From positions 62,001 through 126,000 of the forward strand of contig NZ_JAFREM010000011.1 of assembly GCF_017377575.1 (NCBI RefSeq): a stretch of DNA of 64,000 nucleotides, written 5' to 3'. A program made the position numbers and the translations under genes. This document shows, piece by piece, positions 38,821 to 47,857 of the stretch. The notes under the pieces were generated by a model that saw nothing but the letters and a program-made list of their open reading frames with translations, was not told the origin of the DNA and searched no databases. The stretch comes from Candidatus Enterococcus moelleringii. Lineage in GTDB: Bacteria; Bacillota; Bacilli; Lactobacillales; Enterococcaceae. Position 1 is the stretch's first letter; every line of letters begins with the position of its first letter.

Positions 38821-38855
38821 AAAGAACCGTTCGCAGGTTTCGCGAGCGGTTCTTT
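38821..38855. terminator. Bidirectional terminator, dipeptidase versus surface protein
   Basis: AAAGAACCGTTCGC (38821-38834) pairs with GCGAGCGGTTCTTT (38842-38855) with a single G-T pair and a seven-base loop. Confidence 0.85.
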
Positions 38856-38895
38856 CAACTTGATTCAGCGATTAATCCTGTTTTTCAACCGCTGA

Positions 38896-39963
38896 TTAAT
38901 GACGAGAGCGGCTCTTGCGCAACCATACATAGGCAACGATACCGACAATAATTAGTCCGATAACTACCATCCAAATGGTTCGTTGTTCCCCAGTTTTTGG
39001 CAAAAGCTTTTGCACGATAGTTTGACTTTCGGATGAAGATGGCGTCGTAGCAGCTGCTTGCTTGGTTGAAGAAGTTGTGGTTGATTCAGCAGTGCTGCTT
39101 TCTTGGGTTTGTTGGGTAGAGTCTTCAGTTGCTGGAATGCCTTTTTCCGCATAGTTGGAAATCAAGGCAATCATTCCTGGCCATAAGTAGCCTCTTTGTT
39201 CAATGATTTTTTGTTGTACTGGAGCAATATGCTTCAAAATCGCAATCAATTCGTCGTTAGTTAGACTGCGAACTCCCCAGAAGCTGCTGTTAGCTGGATA
39301 CATTGCTTTTAAGTAAGCCTGCAATTGATCCACCACTGGAATCAAATCTAAGCTGCTTTGGTAGTTTCTAGGATTAAATGATAATGCTTGTGTTGCAGCT
39401 TCATAGGAAAGAGTATTGTCCTTATATAAAGCCTGTAATAAGCGCGCAAAGCTACTAGCATCCATGCCGACTGTGTCGTAGTTGTAACGTTCAAATAAGG
39501 TTTGAGCGTTTAATAGTTGCTGATCGGTATAGCTGTCCACTTCTTCTTTGGATATTAAGTTTCCACCAATTTCGTATAGCGCTTCTCGCCATTGCTGGGC
39601 AGTTAGATTCGTGTCCTGTTTTTCCTCCGAAGCTTTGATCCCTAAGTCTTTTTCAATATCTTCGACAACTTTATTTTGCACATCTTCGGCTTCTTTGTCA
39701 GATACTGTTCCTTGGGGGCTGCTTGAGTCAGTGGTGACAACTGGTTCAACTGCTGCTGCGGAATCGCTGGTTGCTGTATTTGATGGATCATTAGTTGGCT
39801 CAGTGGATGCAACGGTGTTAACCTCATCGCTGTTTTGAGTTGATGTTAAGGTTTCCTCCTGAGCAGTTAGAGCTGCCTCATTTCCATTTGTTTCGTTTGA
39901 TTCGGCATGGGCTGCCAGTGGGAAAGCCAACACACAGACGCCTAGTAAAAGCCACTTTTTCAA
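38896..39963 (-). CDS. LPXTG-anchored surface protein, unknown function
   Basis: 355 residues from TTG at 39963, which follows AAGGAG at normal distance; the in-frame GTG at 39972 overlaps the ribosome binding site. A signal peptide (MKKWLLLGVCVLAFPLAAHA) is followed by a Ser/Thr/Asn/Glu-rich stretch (about 21-110), a folded helical region rich in Tyr, Leu and Asn (about 115-275), a second Ser/Thr/Gln-rich stretch, then LPKTG (321-325), a hydrophobic helix and the tail RKSRSRH. Sortase A would anchor it to peptidoglycan. The helical core is not a domain I recognise. Confidence 0.88.
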   Translation of the reverse strand: MKKWLLLGVCVLAFPLAAHAESNETNGNEAALTAQEETLTSTQNSDEVNTVASTEPTNDPSNTATSDSAAAVEPVVTTDSSSPQGTVSDKEAEDVQNKVVEDIEKDLGIKASEEKQDTNLTAQQWREALYEIGGNLISKEEVDSYTDQQLLNAQTLFERYNYDTVGMDASSFARLLQALYKDNTLSYEAATQALSFNPRNYQSSLDLIPVVDQLQAYLKAMYPANSSFWGVRSLTNDELIAILKHIAPVQQKIIEQRGYLWPGMIALISNYAEKGIPATEDSTQQTQESSTAESTTTSSTKQAAATTPSSSESQTIVQKLLPKTGEQRTIWMVVIGLIIVGIVAYVWLRKSRSRH

Positions 39964-40120
39964 AGTAATCACTCCTTAATCTTTTTGTAACAATATTGTA
40001 ACATAAGAAATTTTATTGTAAATAGAAAAATTGCAGTTTTTTGAAAAAATTTCGGACTTTTTTTATCTGAGAACCTTCAATCGCTGTTTTTCAAGTTTTT
40101 CTTACTATTATCGCTTCTCG

Positions 40121-40149
40121 TTTAAAAATTCGTAAAAAAACAGTATAAT
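40121..40149 (+). promoter_or_regulatory. Promoter for rnc-smc
   Basis: A perfect -10 TATAAT (40144-40149) with a weak -35 TTTAAA (40121-40126) at 17 bases. The expected start is about 32 bases before the rnc ATG. Confidence 0.55.
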
Positions 40150-40187
40150 AGAGCGTGATGTAAAACTTTAAAAAAGGAATGTAGCCA

Positions 40188-40880
40188 ATGGATACGCAAT
40201 TGATCAACGAGTTAAAAGAACGCTATGGCATTGTCTTTCATGATGTCACGTTATTGGAACAGGCTTTTACCCATTCGTCCTATGTCAATGAGCACCGCAA
40301 CATGCAGCTTTCTGATAATGAACGTTTAGAGTTTTTAGGAGATGCCGTATTAGAGCTTCAAGTTTCTCATTATTTATATCGTCAATATCCAGATGTACCA
40401 GAGGGCAAACTAACGAAATTGCGTTCGGCAATTGTTCGCGAGGACAGCTTATCTAAATTTGCGAAGGAATGCCATTTTGATCAATATGTATTGCTGGGCA
40501 AAGGAGAGGAAAACTCCGGCGGTCGCAATCGCGCATCTTTACTATGTGATCTCTTTGAGTCCTTTTTAGGTGCTCTGTATTTGGATCAAGGCTATGAAGC
40601 CGCACTTCACTTCATTCAAACGGTAATTTTTCCTAAGATCGAAGCCGGAGAATTTACCCGGGAAATGGATCATAAGACCCGCCTGCAGGAAGTTCTGCAA
40701 AAAAGCGGTGATGTAACGATTGACTACCGGTTAGTTAGTGAAGAAGGACCAGCCCATGAACGAACATTTACGATTGAGGTCTATGTAGATGATCGCCTGA
40801 TTGGTTCAGGAAAAGGAAAGTCAAAGAAATTAGCGGAACAAGATGCCGCAGCTAAGGCATTGGCATCACTTAGAGTATAA
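40188..40880 (+). CDS. rnc: Ribonuclease III
   Basis: 230 residues. RNase III cleaves double-stranded RNA in rRNA processing and mRNA turnover. The signature NERLEFLGDAVLEL (near residue 43) holds the catalytic Glu/Asp residues, and the second acidic pair is in DLFESFLGALYLD (near 120). A C-terminal dsRNA-binding domain ends GKGKSKKLAEQDAAAKAL. It precedes smc by 17 bases, as in Bacillus. Confidence 0.96.
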   Translation: MDTQLINELKERYGIVFHDVTLLEQAFTHSSYVNEHRNMQLSDNERLEFLGDAVLELQVSHYLYRQYPDVPEGKLTKLRSAIVREDSLSKFAKECHFDQYVLLGKGEENSGGRNRASLLCDLFESFLGALYLDQGYEAALHFIQTVIFPKIEAGEFTREMDHKTRLQEVLQKSGDVTIDYRLVSEEGPAHERTFTIEVYVDDRLIGSGKGKSKKLAEQDAAAKALASLRV

Positions 40881-40897
40881 ATGGAGGTACACCTTTC

Positions 40898-43800
40898 GTG
40901 TATTTGAAACGTATAGAAATAGCCGGATTTAAATCCTTTGCTGAACGAACCAAAATAGAATTTGAAACCGGCGTGACGGCAGTCATCGGACCTAACGGCA
41001 GCGGCAAGAGCAACATTACCGAAGCTATCCGCTGGGTTCTCGGTGAGCAATCCGCAAAAAATCTGCGGGGCGGTAAAATGCCGGATATCATTTTTGCCGG
41101 GTCGGAAGCAAGAAAACAATTAAATATTGCCGAAGTCACGGTTGTCTTAGATAACACGGATCACTATTTGCCTTTGGATTTTAGCGAGGTCAGTGTGACC
41201 CGACGCTATCGTCGAACGGGAGAAAGTGATTTTTTCATCAATAAAAAAGCCTGTCGTTTGCGGGATATCCAAGATTTGTTTATGGACTCTGGGTTAGGTA
41301 AGGAGTCCTTCTCGATTATCTCCCAAGGTAAAGTAGAGGCAATTTTCAGCAGCAAGCCAGAAGACCGTCGGGGAATTTTTGAAGAAGCTGCCGGTGTGTT
41401 GAAATACAAACAGCGCAAACGCAAAGCGGAACAAAAGTTGTTTGAAACCGAGGACAATTTAAACCGTGTTCAAGATATTATTTACGAATTAGAAGATCAG
41501 CTGGTTCCCTTGGCTGCCCAAAGTGAAGCGGCCAAGGAATTTTTAGCGCTGAAGGAACAGTTGACTGAGATGGATGTCAGCTTGACAGTTGCTAAAATCA
41601 AAGCCAACAAACAAGCTTGGGAAGCAGCCTGTACAGATTTCGAGCAATTATCGGCCACTGTCGAAGAGCGCTCTCACTTCATTCTGCAAACGGAACAACA
41701 GCTAGGCAACCTGCGGGAAAAACGCGGCAAGCTGGATGAGAAGCTGGAAAATGGCCAGCAGCAGTTGCTTCATTTAACTGAAGCTCTTAAGCAAACTGAA
41801 GGGCAAAAGGAGCTGTTAAGCGAACGCTCCAAAAACACCCAAAAAACTAGTGAAGAGTACCAAGCCTCTTTGGCTCAAAACCGTGAAAAACAAAAAGCCG
41901 TTGAAGTTGCCATCCAACAACTGGAAGAGCAGCAGCAGCAAAAAGAAATTGAAAAAACGGCTTTGGATAAAGAGATTGCTCAGCTAACGGTTGAAGCGAT
42001 TAAATACCAAAAGTCTACGAAGGAAGTCTTAGAAGATTTAAGAGGCACCTACGTAGAATTGATGCAAGAGCAAGCCAATGTCAGCAATGAATTGAAATAT
42101 TTAGAGCGCCAATACAATCAAGAAACAGCGAAGAATCAGCAAAGCGTGACCCGCTTTGAAGCCTTGCAGACTCAAGTAAAAGAAATGCAAGAGAAACAGA
42201 ACGCAGCACAAGAGCGGGCAGAAACGGTTGAAACGCAGTTAATCAATGAACAACAAGCGTATCGTCAATTAACAGAAGAAACGACTAAGCAGCAAAAACG
42301 CCTAAGTCACGAACAAAGCTTAATGTACGAGCTGATGAATCAAGTCCAACAAGTTCGGGCCCGTAAAAAGAGCCTGCAGGAAATTCAAGAAAATTACAGC
42401 GGCTTTTATCAAGGTGTCCGCAGCGTCTTGCAGCATAAAGACAAGCTGTCAGGTGTTGTCGGTGCGGTAGCTGAGTTGATTGAAGTACCACAGGAATATG
42501 CTTTGGCAATTGAAACTGCCTTAGGTGCGGCAGCGCAGCATGTAATTGTAGAGAATGAAGCCGATGCACGTAAAGGCATCACCTATTTGCGTCAGCAACG
42601 TAGCGGCCGAGCAACCTTCCTGCCGTTAACAACGATTAAGCCCCGCAGCTTAGCCAATCATCACTACCAAGCAGTGAAAGGTCATGAAGGATTCATTGGA
42701 GTAGCTAGTCAGTTAGTTTCCTTTGAACAAAAAGTTTCGACTGTTATGGAGAACCTGTTAGGCGGGATCGTTATTGCCCGCGATTTGAACAGTGCCAACC
42801 AATTGGCCAAACAGCTCCACTACCAAGTGCGGGTAGTTTCTTTGGAAGGCGATGTTATGAATGCCGGCGGATCGATGACTGGTGGTGCTACCAAGCAGGG
42901 CAGTCGGGGGAATTTATTCAATCAAGGTCACGAACTAGAAACCTTGACGAAACGCTATGAAGAATTAAACCGGGATCTAAAAAATAAAGAATTGCTAGTT
43001 AAGAATATGCAGCAGTTGATTCAAGAGCAAACAGCTGAGATTGAAGCTTTGCGGACAAAAGGTGAGCAAACTCGCTTAACCTACCAAGAAGCCCAAAGCG
43101 AGCTGGAGCGTTTAGAAGCTGATTTGACTCGTTTGGAAAAAGAACATACTTTATTCTCTTACGAAGCCAAAGAATTGGAACGCTTTTTGACGGATTACCA
43201 GCAGCAAAAAGCCCAATTAGAAGCTAAAGCGGAGCAGCTGCAGGCTGAACAACAGCGCACCGATCAGGAAATTAAGCAATTGAATCAAGAAAGTGATTTG
43301 CTGGAAGAACGTCGGTCAACAATTGCTACTCAACTGAGCCGTTTCCAAGCCGACTGTGCAGTAATGGAAGAGCAGCTGAATCATTTAAATCAGCAGCAGA
43401 TCATGCAGCACCAGCAGCTGACTGTCTTAGTCAATGAAATGGACAGCTTGGAAAATCAGCTGTTGGCTTTATCCAACGACTCTTCTACCCACGAAGAAAC
43501 GGTGGAAAGCCTGAACCAGCGTTTAGCTGAGCTAGAGACGACGCATGAACAATTAGTCGCTCAGTTAGCTGGCTGGAAGCAAGAACGTCAGGAACTGCAA
43601 ATGCAGGTAGACAAAGCCGATGGCGAACTAACTTTAGCCAACCGGGAGCAAAAAGAATTATTGGCTCAGCAATCACAAGCCGACGTGCAGAAGAACCGCT
43701 TAGAATTGCAGCTAGATAATGAATTGGATTATTTACAGGAAGAATACAGTTTGAGCTTTGTTGCGGCGGAAGAGATGGCAGATATGACGATTGATGTCGG

Positions 43801-44506
43801 ACCTGCCCAGCAGGAAGTAACTCGCTTGAAACAGTCGATTGAAAAATTAGGACCAGTCAACTTGAATGCAATCGAACAATTCGAGCAAGTAGAAGAGCGT
43901 TACGATTTCTTAACCACTCAAAGAGACGACTTACTGTCTGCCAAAGAACAGCTGTTTGAAACGATGGATGAAATGGACGATGAGGTCAAATCACGCTTTT
44001 TCACCACTTTCCAAGCTATCCGGGAACAGTTTAAAGAAGTATTTCCTAATATGTTTGGCGGCGGCAGGGCTGAACTATTGCTGACGGATCCTAACGATTT
44101 ATTGAATACCGGGATTGAAATCGAAGCTCAACCGCCCGGCAAGAAGCTGCAAAGCTTGTCCTTGCTTTCAGGGGGAGAGCGGGCTTTAACAGCAATTGCT
44201 TTGCTGTTTTCGATTATCCAGGTTCGTCCGGTACCGTTTTGTGTGCTGGATGAAGTGGAGGCAGCTTTGGATGAGGCCAATGTCTCGAGATTTGGCCGCT
44301 ACTTAAGCTCATTTGAAGATGATACCCAGTTCATCGTAGTGACTCATCGTAAGGGAACGATGGAAGCTGCCGATGTATTGTATGGTGTTACGATGCAAGA
44401 ATCCGGCGTATCGAAGATTATTTCGGTTCGTTTGGAGCAAGTTAATGAAGGTGGTAAATTTGAAACTGGAGAGGAGCTGTCCCATGATAAAATTGGTAGC
44501 AATTGA
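40898..44506 (+). CDS. smc: Chromosome partition protein SMC
   Basis: 1202 residues from GTG 40898 after ATGGAGGT. SMC with ScpA/ScpB condenses and segregates the chromosome. Walker A is GPNGSGKSNITEAIRW (near 32); two long glutamine/glutamate-rich coiled coils flank a hinge (about 515-660) with GGSMTGGATKQGSRGN; the C-terminal head has signature LSLLSGGERALTAIALLF and Walker B FCVLDEVEAALD. The last 23 bases overlap the next gene. Confidence 0.97.
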   Translation: MYLKRIEIAGFKSFAERTKIEFETGVTAVIGPNGSGKSNITEAIRWVLGEQSAKNLRGGKMPDIIFAGSEARKQLNIAEVTVVLDNTDHYLPLDFSEVSVTRRYRRTGESDFFINKKACRLRDIQDLFMDSGLGKESFSIISQGKVEAIFSSKPEDRRGIFEEAAGVLKYKQRKRKAEQKLFETEDNLNRVQDIIYELEDQLVPLAAQSEAAKEFLALKEQLTEMDVSLTVAKIKANKQAWEAACTDFEQLSATVEERSHFILQTEQQLGNLREKRGKLDEKLENGQQQLLHLTEALKQTEGQKELLSERSKNTQKTSEEYQASLAQNREKQKAVEVAIQQLEEQQQQKEIEKTALDKEIAQLTVEAIKYQKSTKEVLEDLRGTYVELMQEQANVSNELKYLERQYNQETAKNQQSVTRFEALQTQVKEMQEKQNAAQERAETVETQLINEQQAYRQLTEETTKQQKRLSHEQSLMYELMNQVQQVRARKKSLQEIQENYSGFYQGVRSVLQHKDKLSGVVGAVAELIEVPQEYALAIETALGAAAQHVIVENEADARKGITYLRQQRSGRATFLPLTTIKPRSLANHHYQAVKGHEGFIGVASQLVSFEQKVSTVMENLLGGIVIARDLNSANQLAKQLHYQVRVVSLEGDVMNAGGSMTGGATKQGSRGNLFNQGHELETLTKRYEELNRDLKNKELLVKNMQQLIQEQTAEIEALRTKGEQTRLTYQEAQSELERLEADLTRLEKEHTLFSYEAKELERFLTDYQQQKAQLEAKAEQLQAEQQRTDQEIKQLNQESDLLEERRSTIATQLSRFQADCAVMEEQLNHLNQQQIMQHQQLTVLVNEMDSLENQLLALSNDSSTHEETVESLNQRLAELETTHEQLVAQLAGWKQERQELQMQVDKADGELTLANREQKELLAQQSQADVQKNRLELQLDNELDYLQEEYSLSFVAAEEMADMTIDVGPAQQEVTRLKQSIEKLGPVNLNAIEQFEQVEERYDFLTTQRDDLLSAKEQLFETMDEMDDEVKSRFFTTFQAIREQFKEVFPNMFGGGRAELLLTDPNDLLNTGIEIEAQPPGKKLQSLSLLSGGERALTAIALLFSIIQVRPVPFCVLDEVEAALDEANVSRFGRYLSSFEDDTQFIVVTHRKGTMEAADVLYGVTMQESGVSKIISVRLEQVNEGGKFETGEELSHDKIGSN

Positions 44507-45293
44507 TTTAGACGGTACGCTATTGACTGATGCTAAAACGATTTCTGATAAAAATAAAGCGGTCTTGGCTCAAGCGAAAGCACAAGGAGTTAAAATTGTC
44601 GTTTGTACCGGCCGCCCGTTAATCGCGATTGGCGAATATTTAGAAGAGTTAAACTTAGTTGATGAAGGCGATTATTCCATCACCTTTAACGGCGGATTAA
44701 TTCAAAAAAACAATACCGGCGAACTGTTAGGTAAAACGGCCTTGAATCTAGAACAGGTGCAAGATCTTTACAAACTGTTCACACAATTGCCTTTGCCGAT
44801 GGATATTTTATCGGATGCTCGTTGTTTACAATTGAACACGGCTCCTGAACATGTGTCATTGTATCCAACGATGAATAAAAAAGTAACGTATTTCCCAGCA
44901 GCTATCGAGGATTTAACAAAAGATACGTTATACAACAAAGTAGTTGCCGCCATTGATGTGGACTATTTAGATGAAAAGATGACAGAGATTCCAGCTGAGT
45001 ATCTGGAACGCTATGAAGTCTGCAAAACCCGGCCTAACTTATTAGAATTTATGCCTAAGGGTGTTACAAAAGCTTATGGATTAAAAGTATTAGGTGAAGA
45101 ATTAGGCATCGATGCCAGCGAAATGTTAACGTTAGGCGACGAAGCCAACGATTTGCCAATGATTGAGTATGCCGGAATCGGTGTAGCAATGGAAAATGCT
45201 ACGGACGACGTGAAGGCGGTGGCTGATTACATCACAGGCACCAACCAAGCTGACGGTGTCGCTCAAGCAATCGAAAAATTTGTTTTGAACTAA
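44484..45293 (+). CDS. Cof-type HAD-IIB sugar phosphatase
   Basis: 269 residues from ATG 44484 behind GGAGAGGAG; the frame is open upstream inside smc but that part is not homologous. HAD motifs: DLDGTLL (8-14) with nucleophile Asp, Thr in VVCTGRP, Lys in the KAYGLKVLGEELGID region and GDEANDLPMIEYA near 215. The family dephosphorylates sugar phosphates or flavin nucleotides; the substrate cannot be told. It overlaps smc by 23 bases and is followed by ftsY after 11 bases. Confidence 0.93.
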   Translation: MIKLVAIDLDGTLLTDAKTISDKNKAVLAQAKAQGVKIVVCTGRPLIAIGEYLEELNLVDEGDYSITFNGGLIQKNNTGELLGKTALNLEQVQDLYKLFTQLPLPMDILSDARCLQLNTAPEHVSLYPTMNKKVTYFPAAIEDLTKDTLYNKVVAAIDVDYLDEKMTEIPAEYLERYEVCKTRPNLLEFMPKGVTKAYGLKVLGEELGIDASEMLTLGDEANDLPMIEYAGIGVAMENATDDVKAVADYITGTNQADGVAQAIEKFVLN

Positions 45294-45304
45294 GGAGGAA
45301 TACG

Positions 45305-46642
45305 ATGGGCTTATTTGATCGAATAAAAAATGCCTTCATGAGTGAGAAAAAAGAAGAGCAGGAAACACCAGAGTCAACAGAACCACAAGAAACCGAAGCT
45401 GAGGATTCTGATCCTTCGGCCGTCGAGGAACAAACGACAGTTGAACCTGAAGAAACATCTGAATCAGCCGATCAAGCAACTAGCGAAGAACCAGCCGATT
45501 CAGCAGAGCCTGCGGAAGCTGAAGAAGAAACACTTGTAATCGAAGAAGTTCCAGAAGAGACAGCAGCGGAAGAACCCGTTCAATCAGTTGAACCGGTTCA
45601 GCTGGAAGAAGTTCAACCAGAAGAAATTTTACCGGAAGCAAAGTTGGAAGCACCAGAAGCTACGGAAGAAATAATGGAAGAACTTGCAGCTCCGACTGAA
45701 ACAAGTGCGCAAGAAAAATATGACAAAGGGTTAGAAAAAACGCGGAAATCCTTCGGCGATCGCATGAATGAATTGTTTGCTCGCTTCCGTCGAGTGGACG
45801 AAGAATTCTTTGAAGAGCTGGAAGAAACCTTGATTGGTGCCGATGTTGGTTTTGACACAGCGATTAAGCTGACTGAATCTTTGCGCCAAGAAGTTAAACT
45901 GAAAAATGCTAAGAAGCAGTCGCAAATTCAAAATGTCATCATTGAAAAACTGGTAGATATTTACGAAGCCGAGGGTGTCGATGAGAACAATCAACTGAAC
46001 TTGCAGCCGGATGGGTTATCTATCATTTTGTTTGTGGGAGTTAATGGTACTGGAAAAACGACTAGTATCGGTAAATTAGCCAATCAATACAAAAACGAAG
46101 GAAAAAGAGTCCTGTTGGCAGCAGCGGATACTTTCCGGGCTGGAGCGATTGACCAATTGGTTGTTTGGGGCCAACGTTCAGGCGTAGAAGTCGTTCGCGG
46201 CAATGCTGGCGGTGATCCCGCAGCGGTAGTTTACGATGCTGTGGCTCGTGCGAAAAATGAGAACTACGATATCTTGCTGATTGATACAGCCGGACGGTTG
46301 CAAAACAAAGTCAACCTAATGAACGAATTACAAAAAATCAGACGGGTGATCCAGCGAGAATATCCGACAGCTCCTCATGAAGTGCTGTTAGTAGTGGATG
46401 CAACTACTGGACAAAATGCCTTGTCACAAGCGCGTCAATTTAAAGAAACCACTGATATCACTGGTTTGGTGTTAACCAAGCTGGATGGAACAGCTAAAGG
46501 TGGGATTGTACTGGCGATCCGTAATGAATTGCATTTGCCAGTAAAATTAGTCGGTCTTGGTGAAAAAATTGATGACCTAGCTGTCTTTGATCCAAACGAT
46601 TTTGCGCTTGGATTGTTCAAAGGACTATTAAAAGAAGAGTAA
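45305..46642 (+). CDS. ftsY: Signal recognition particle receptor FtsY
   Basis: 445 residues. FtsY docks SRP-ribosome complexes at the membrane. A long very acidic A domain (about residues 15-140, rich in Glu, Pro, Ala, Thr) precedes the NG GTPase domain. Motifs: GVNGTGKTTSIGKLANQ (near 244), DTAGRLQNKVNLM (near 326), TKLDGTAKGG (near 395). It starts behind AAGGAGG. rnc-smc-(HAD)-ftsY is a conserved cluster. Confidence 0.96.
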   Translation: MGLFDRIKNAFMSEKKEEQETPESTEPQETEAEDSDPSAVEEQTTVEPEETSESADQATSEEPADSAEPAEAEEETLVIEEVPEETAAEEPVQSVEPVQLEEVQPEEILPEAKLEAPEATEEIMEELAAPTETSAQEKYDKGLEKTRKSFGDRMNELFARFRRVDEEFFEELEETLIGADVGFDTAIKLTESLRQEVKLKNAKKQSQIQNVIIEKLVDIYEAEGVDENNQLNLQPDGLSIILFVGVNGTGKTTSIGKLANQYKNEGKRVLLAAADTFRAGAIDQLVVWGQRSGVEVVRGNAGGDPAAVVYDAVARAKNENYDILLIDTAGRLQNKVNLMNELQKIRRVIQREYPTAPHEVLLVVDATTGQNALSQARQFKETTDITGLVLTKLDGTAKGGIVLAIRNELHLPVKLVGLGEKIDDLAVFDPNDFALGLFKGLLKEE

Positions 46643-46648
46643 AAAATG

Positions 46649-46688
46649 AAGCTTATCTGAACAGACCAATGTTCAGATAAGCTTTTTT
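46649..46688. terminator. Bidirectional terminator, ftsY versus azlD
   Basis: A perfect 15-pair stem, AAGCTTATCTGAACA (46649-46663) with TGTTCAGATAAGCTT (46670-46684), followed by T residues, with A residues before it for the minus strand. Confidence 0.92.
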
Positions 46689-46992
46689 ATGCGAATAAAA
46701 CTTCAAATATAAGGACAGTAACACAACAAACGATCGCCACTTGGAAAAGATTGCCACGGTACCAAGCAGTTAAGCTGCCGGTTAATAAAGCGGCTAGTCC
46801 GGCTAAAGGAATCTGAGTAACTTCTAAAATTGCCGGGAAGGTCATTACGGCCAAGGTAACGTAAGGGACATAATGCAAAAAAGATTGCACGAAAATATTC
46901 TTAATCGGTTTGCGCAGAATCGTCAATGGCAGTAAGCGGATGCTGTAGGTCACGACGGACATGACCAGGATATACATATAGATATTAGGCAT
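46687..46992 (-). CDS. azlD: Branched-chain amino acid transport protein AzlD
   Basis: 101 residues with four hydrophobic helices. AzlD is the small partner of AzlC in an exporter of branched-chain amino acids and analogues such as 4-azaleucine. Typical features are YSIRLLPLTILRKP and FLHYVPYVTLAVMTFPAIL. The start overlaps the azlC end by eight bases. Confidence 0.92.
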   Translation of the reverse strand: MPNIYMYILVMSVVTYSIRLLPLTILRKPIKNIFVQSFLHYVPYVTLAVMTFPAILEVTQIPLAGLAALLTGSLTAWYRGNLFQVAIVCCVTVLIFEVLFA

Positions 46993-47746
46993 GGATATCT
47001 CCCTCCTTGTTAATTGGGAACAACAGGGCCGCGATGGTACAAATGACGACGGTCAAAATGATAGTACGAGTACCGCTGGAAATCGCGGCAAAGATCGGTA
47101 TATTCGCTGCCGCATAGCTAGCCGCAAAACTAATGAGAACCAAAGCACCGATTACTTTATTTTTACGAGTGGGCGGAATAATTACCGCTAGGAACATGCC
47201 GTACAAAGCAACGCTCAAAGCGCTAACCAGTTGAAGAGGCAAAATGTTTCCGGAAACAACACCAATAGCTGTTCCAATCGCCCAGCAAGGAGCTGCCGCT
47301 GCGACTGCGCCATACATATAATAAGGATTCAAGTAGCCGGAACGAGAAATGATCAAGCCAAACAACTCATCAGTAATATCAAAACTGATGAAAAAACGAT
47401 GGATAAAAGGCATTTCCGGCGATAATCGCTGACTCAAGGCGCACCCCATCAGTAAATAGCGCGCATTTGTAATCAAAGTCACTAATGCTAGCTCCAAATA
47501 AGAGCTTTTAGCCGAAATAACCACCAAAGCAGCATATTGGCCTGCCGAAGCATTGTTCAATAAACTCATTATAAATCCTTGAAAGGCTGACATTCCCGCA
47601 TTTCGAACGGTGATTCCCAACGAGAAAGCTACCGCGAAATAACCAATCCCGATGGGGAAGCCGTCTTTGATTCCCGATCTAAAAACACGCCAATTAGTAA
47701 CCGCTTGCATATTTTCGGTGGATGAACCCCATTCTTTTTCTTCCAT
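46985..47746 (-). CDS. azlC: Branched-chain amino acid exporter AzlC
   Basis: 253 residues, about seven to eight transmembrane helices. It has the AzlC pattern GIKDGFPIGIGYFAVAFSLG (near 25), NNASAGQYAALVVI and the NARYLLMGCALSQRL region. The ATG at 47746 has only a weak ribosome binding site; an internal Met13 start is possible. It forms an operon with azlD and is divergent from a LysR gene that is the likely regulator. Confidence 0.93.
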   Translation of the reverse strand: MEEKEWGSSTENMQAVTNWRVFRSGIKDGFPIGIGYFAVAFSLGITVRNAGMSAFQGFIMSLLNNASAGQYAALVVISAKSSYLELALVTLITNARYLLMGCALSQRLSPEMPFIHRFFISFDITDELFGLIISRSGYLNPYYMYGAVAAAAPCWAIGTAIGVVSGNILPLQLVSALSVALYGMFLAVIIPPTRKNKVIGALVLISFAASYAAANIPIFAAISSGTRTIILTVVICTIAALLFPINKEGDIHA

Positions 47747-47780
47747 AACCTAGTAACATCCTTCATGTTCATTTTTTCGT

Positions 47781-47824
47781 ATTATAGCAAGCGCTTTTAC
47801 ATTAGTAAAACAAATGATTATAAT
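47781..47824. promoter_or_regulatory. Overlapping divergent promoters of azlCD and the LysR gene with shared palindrome
   Basis: Plus strand: -35 TTTACA (47796-47801), 17 bases, -10 TATAAT (47819-47824). Minus strand: -35 TTTACT (47809-47804), 17 bases, -10 TATAAT (47786-47781). Both -35 boxes fall within the perfect inverted repeat TTTTAC-ATTA-GTAAAA (47795-47810). This is a likely operator through which one regulator controls both directions. Confidence 0.8.
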
Positions 47825-47857
47825 GAAGTCATAAGAAAATGTAATGGAGGTGGCCAA

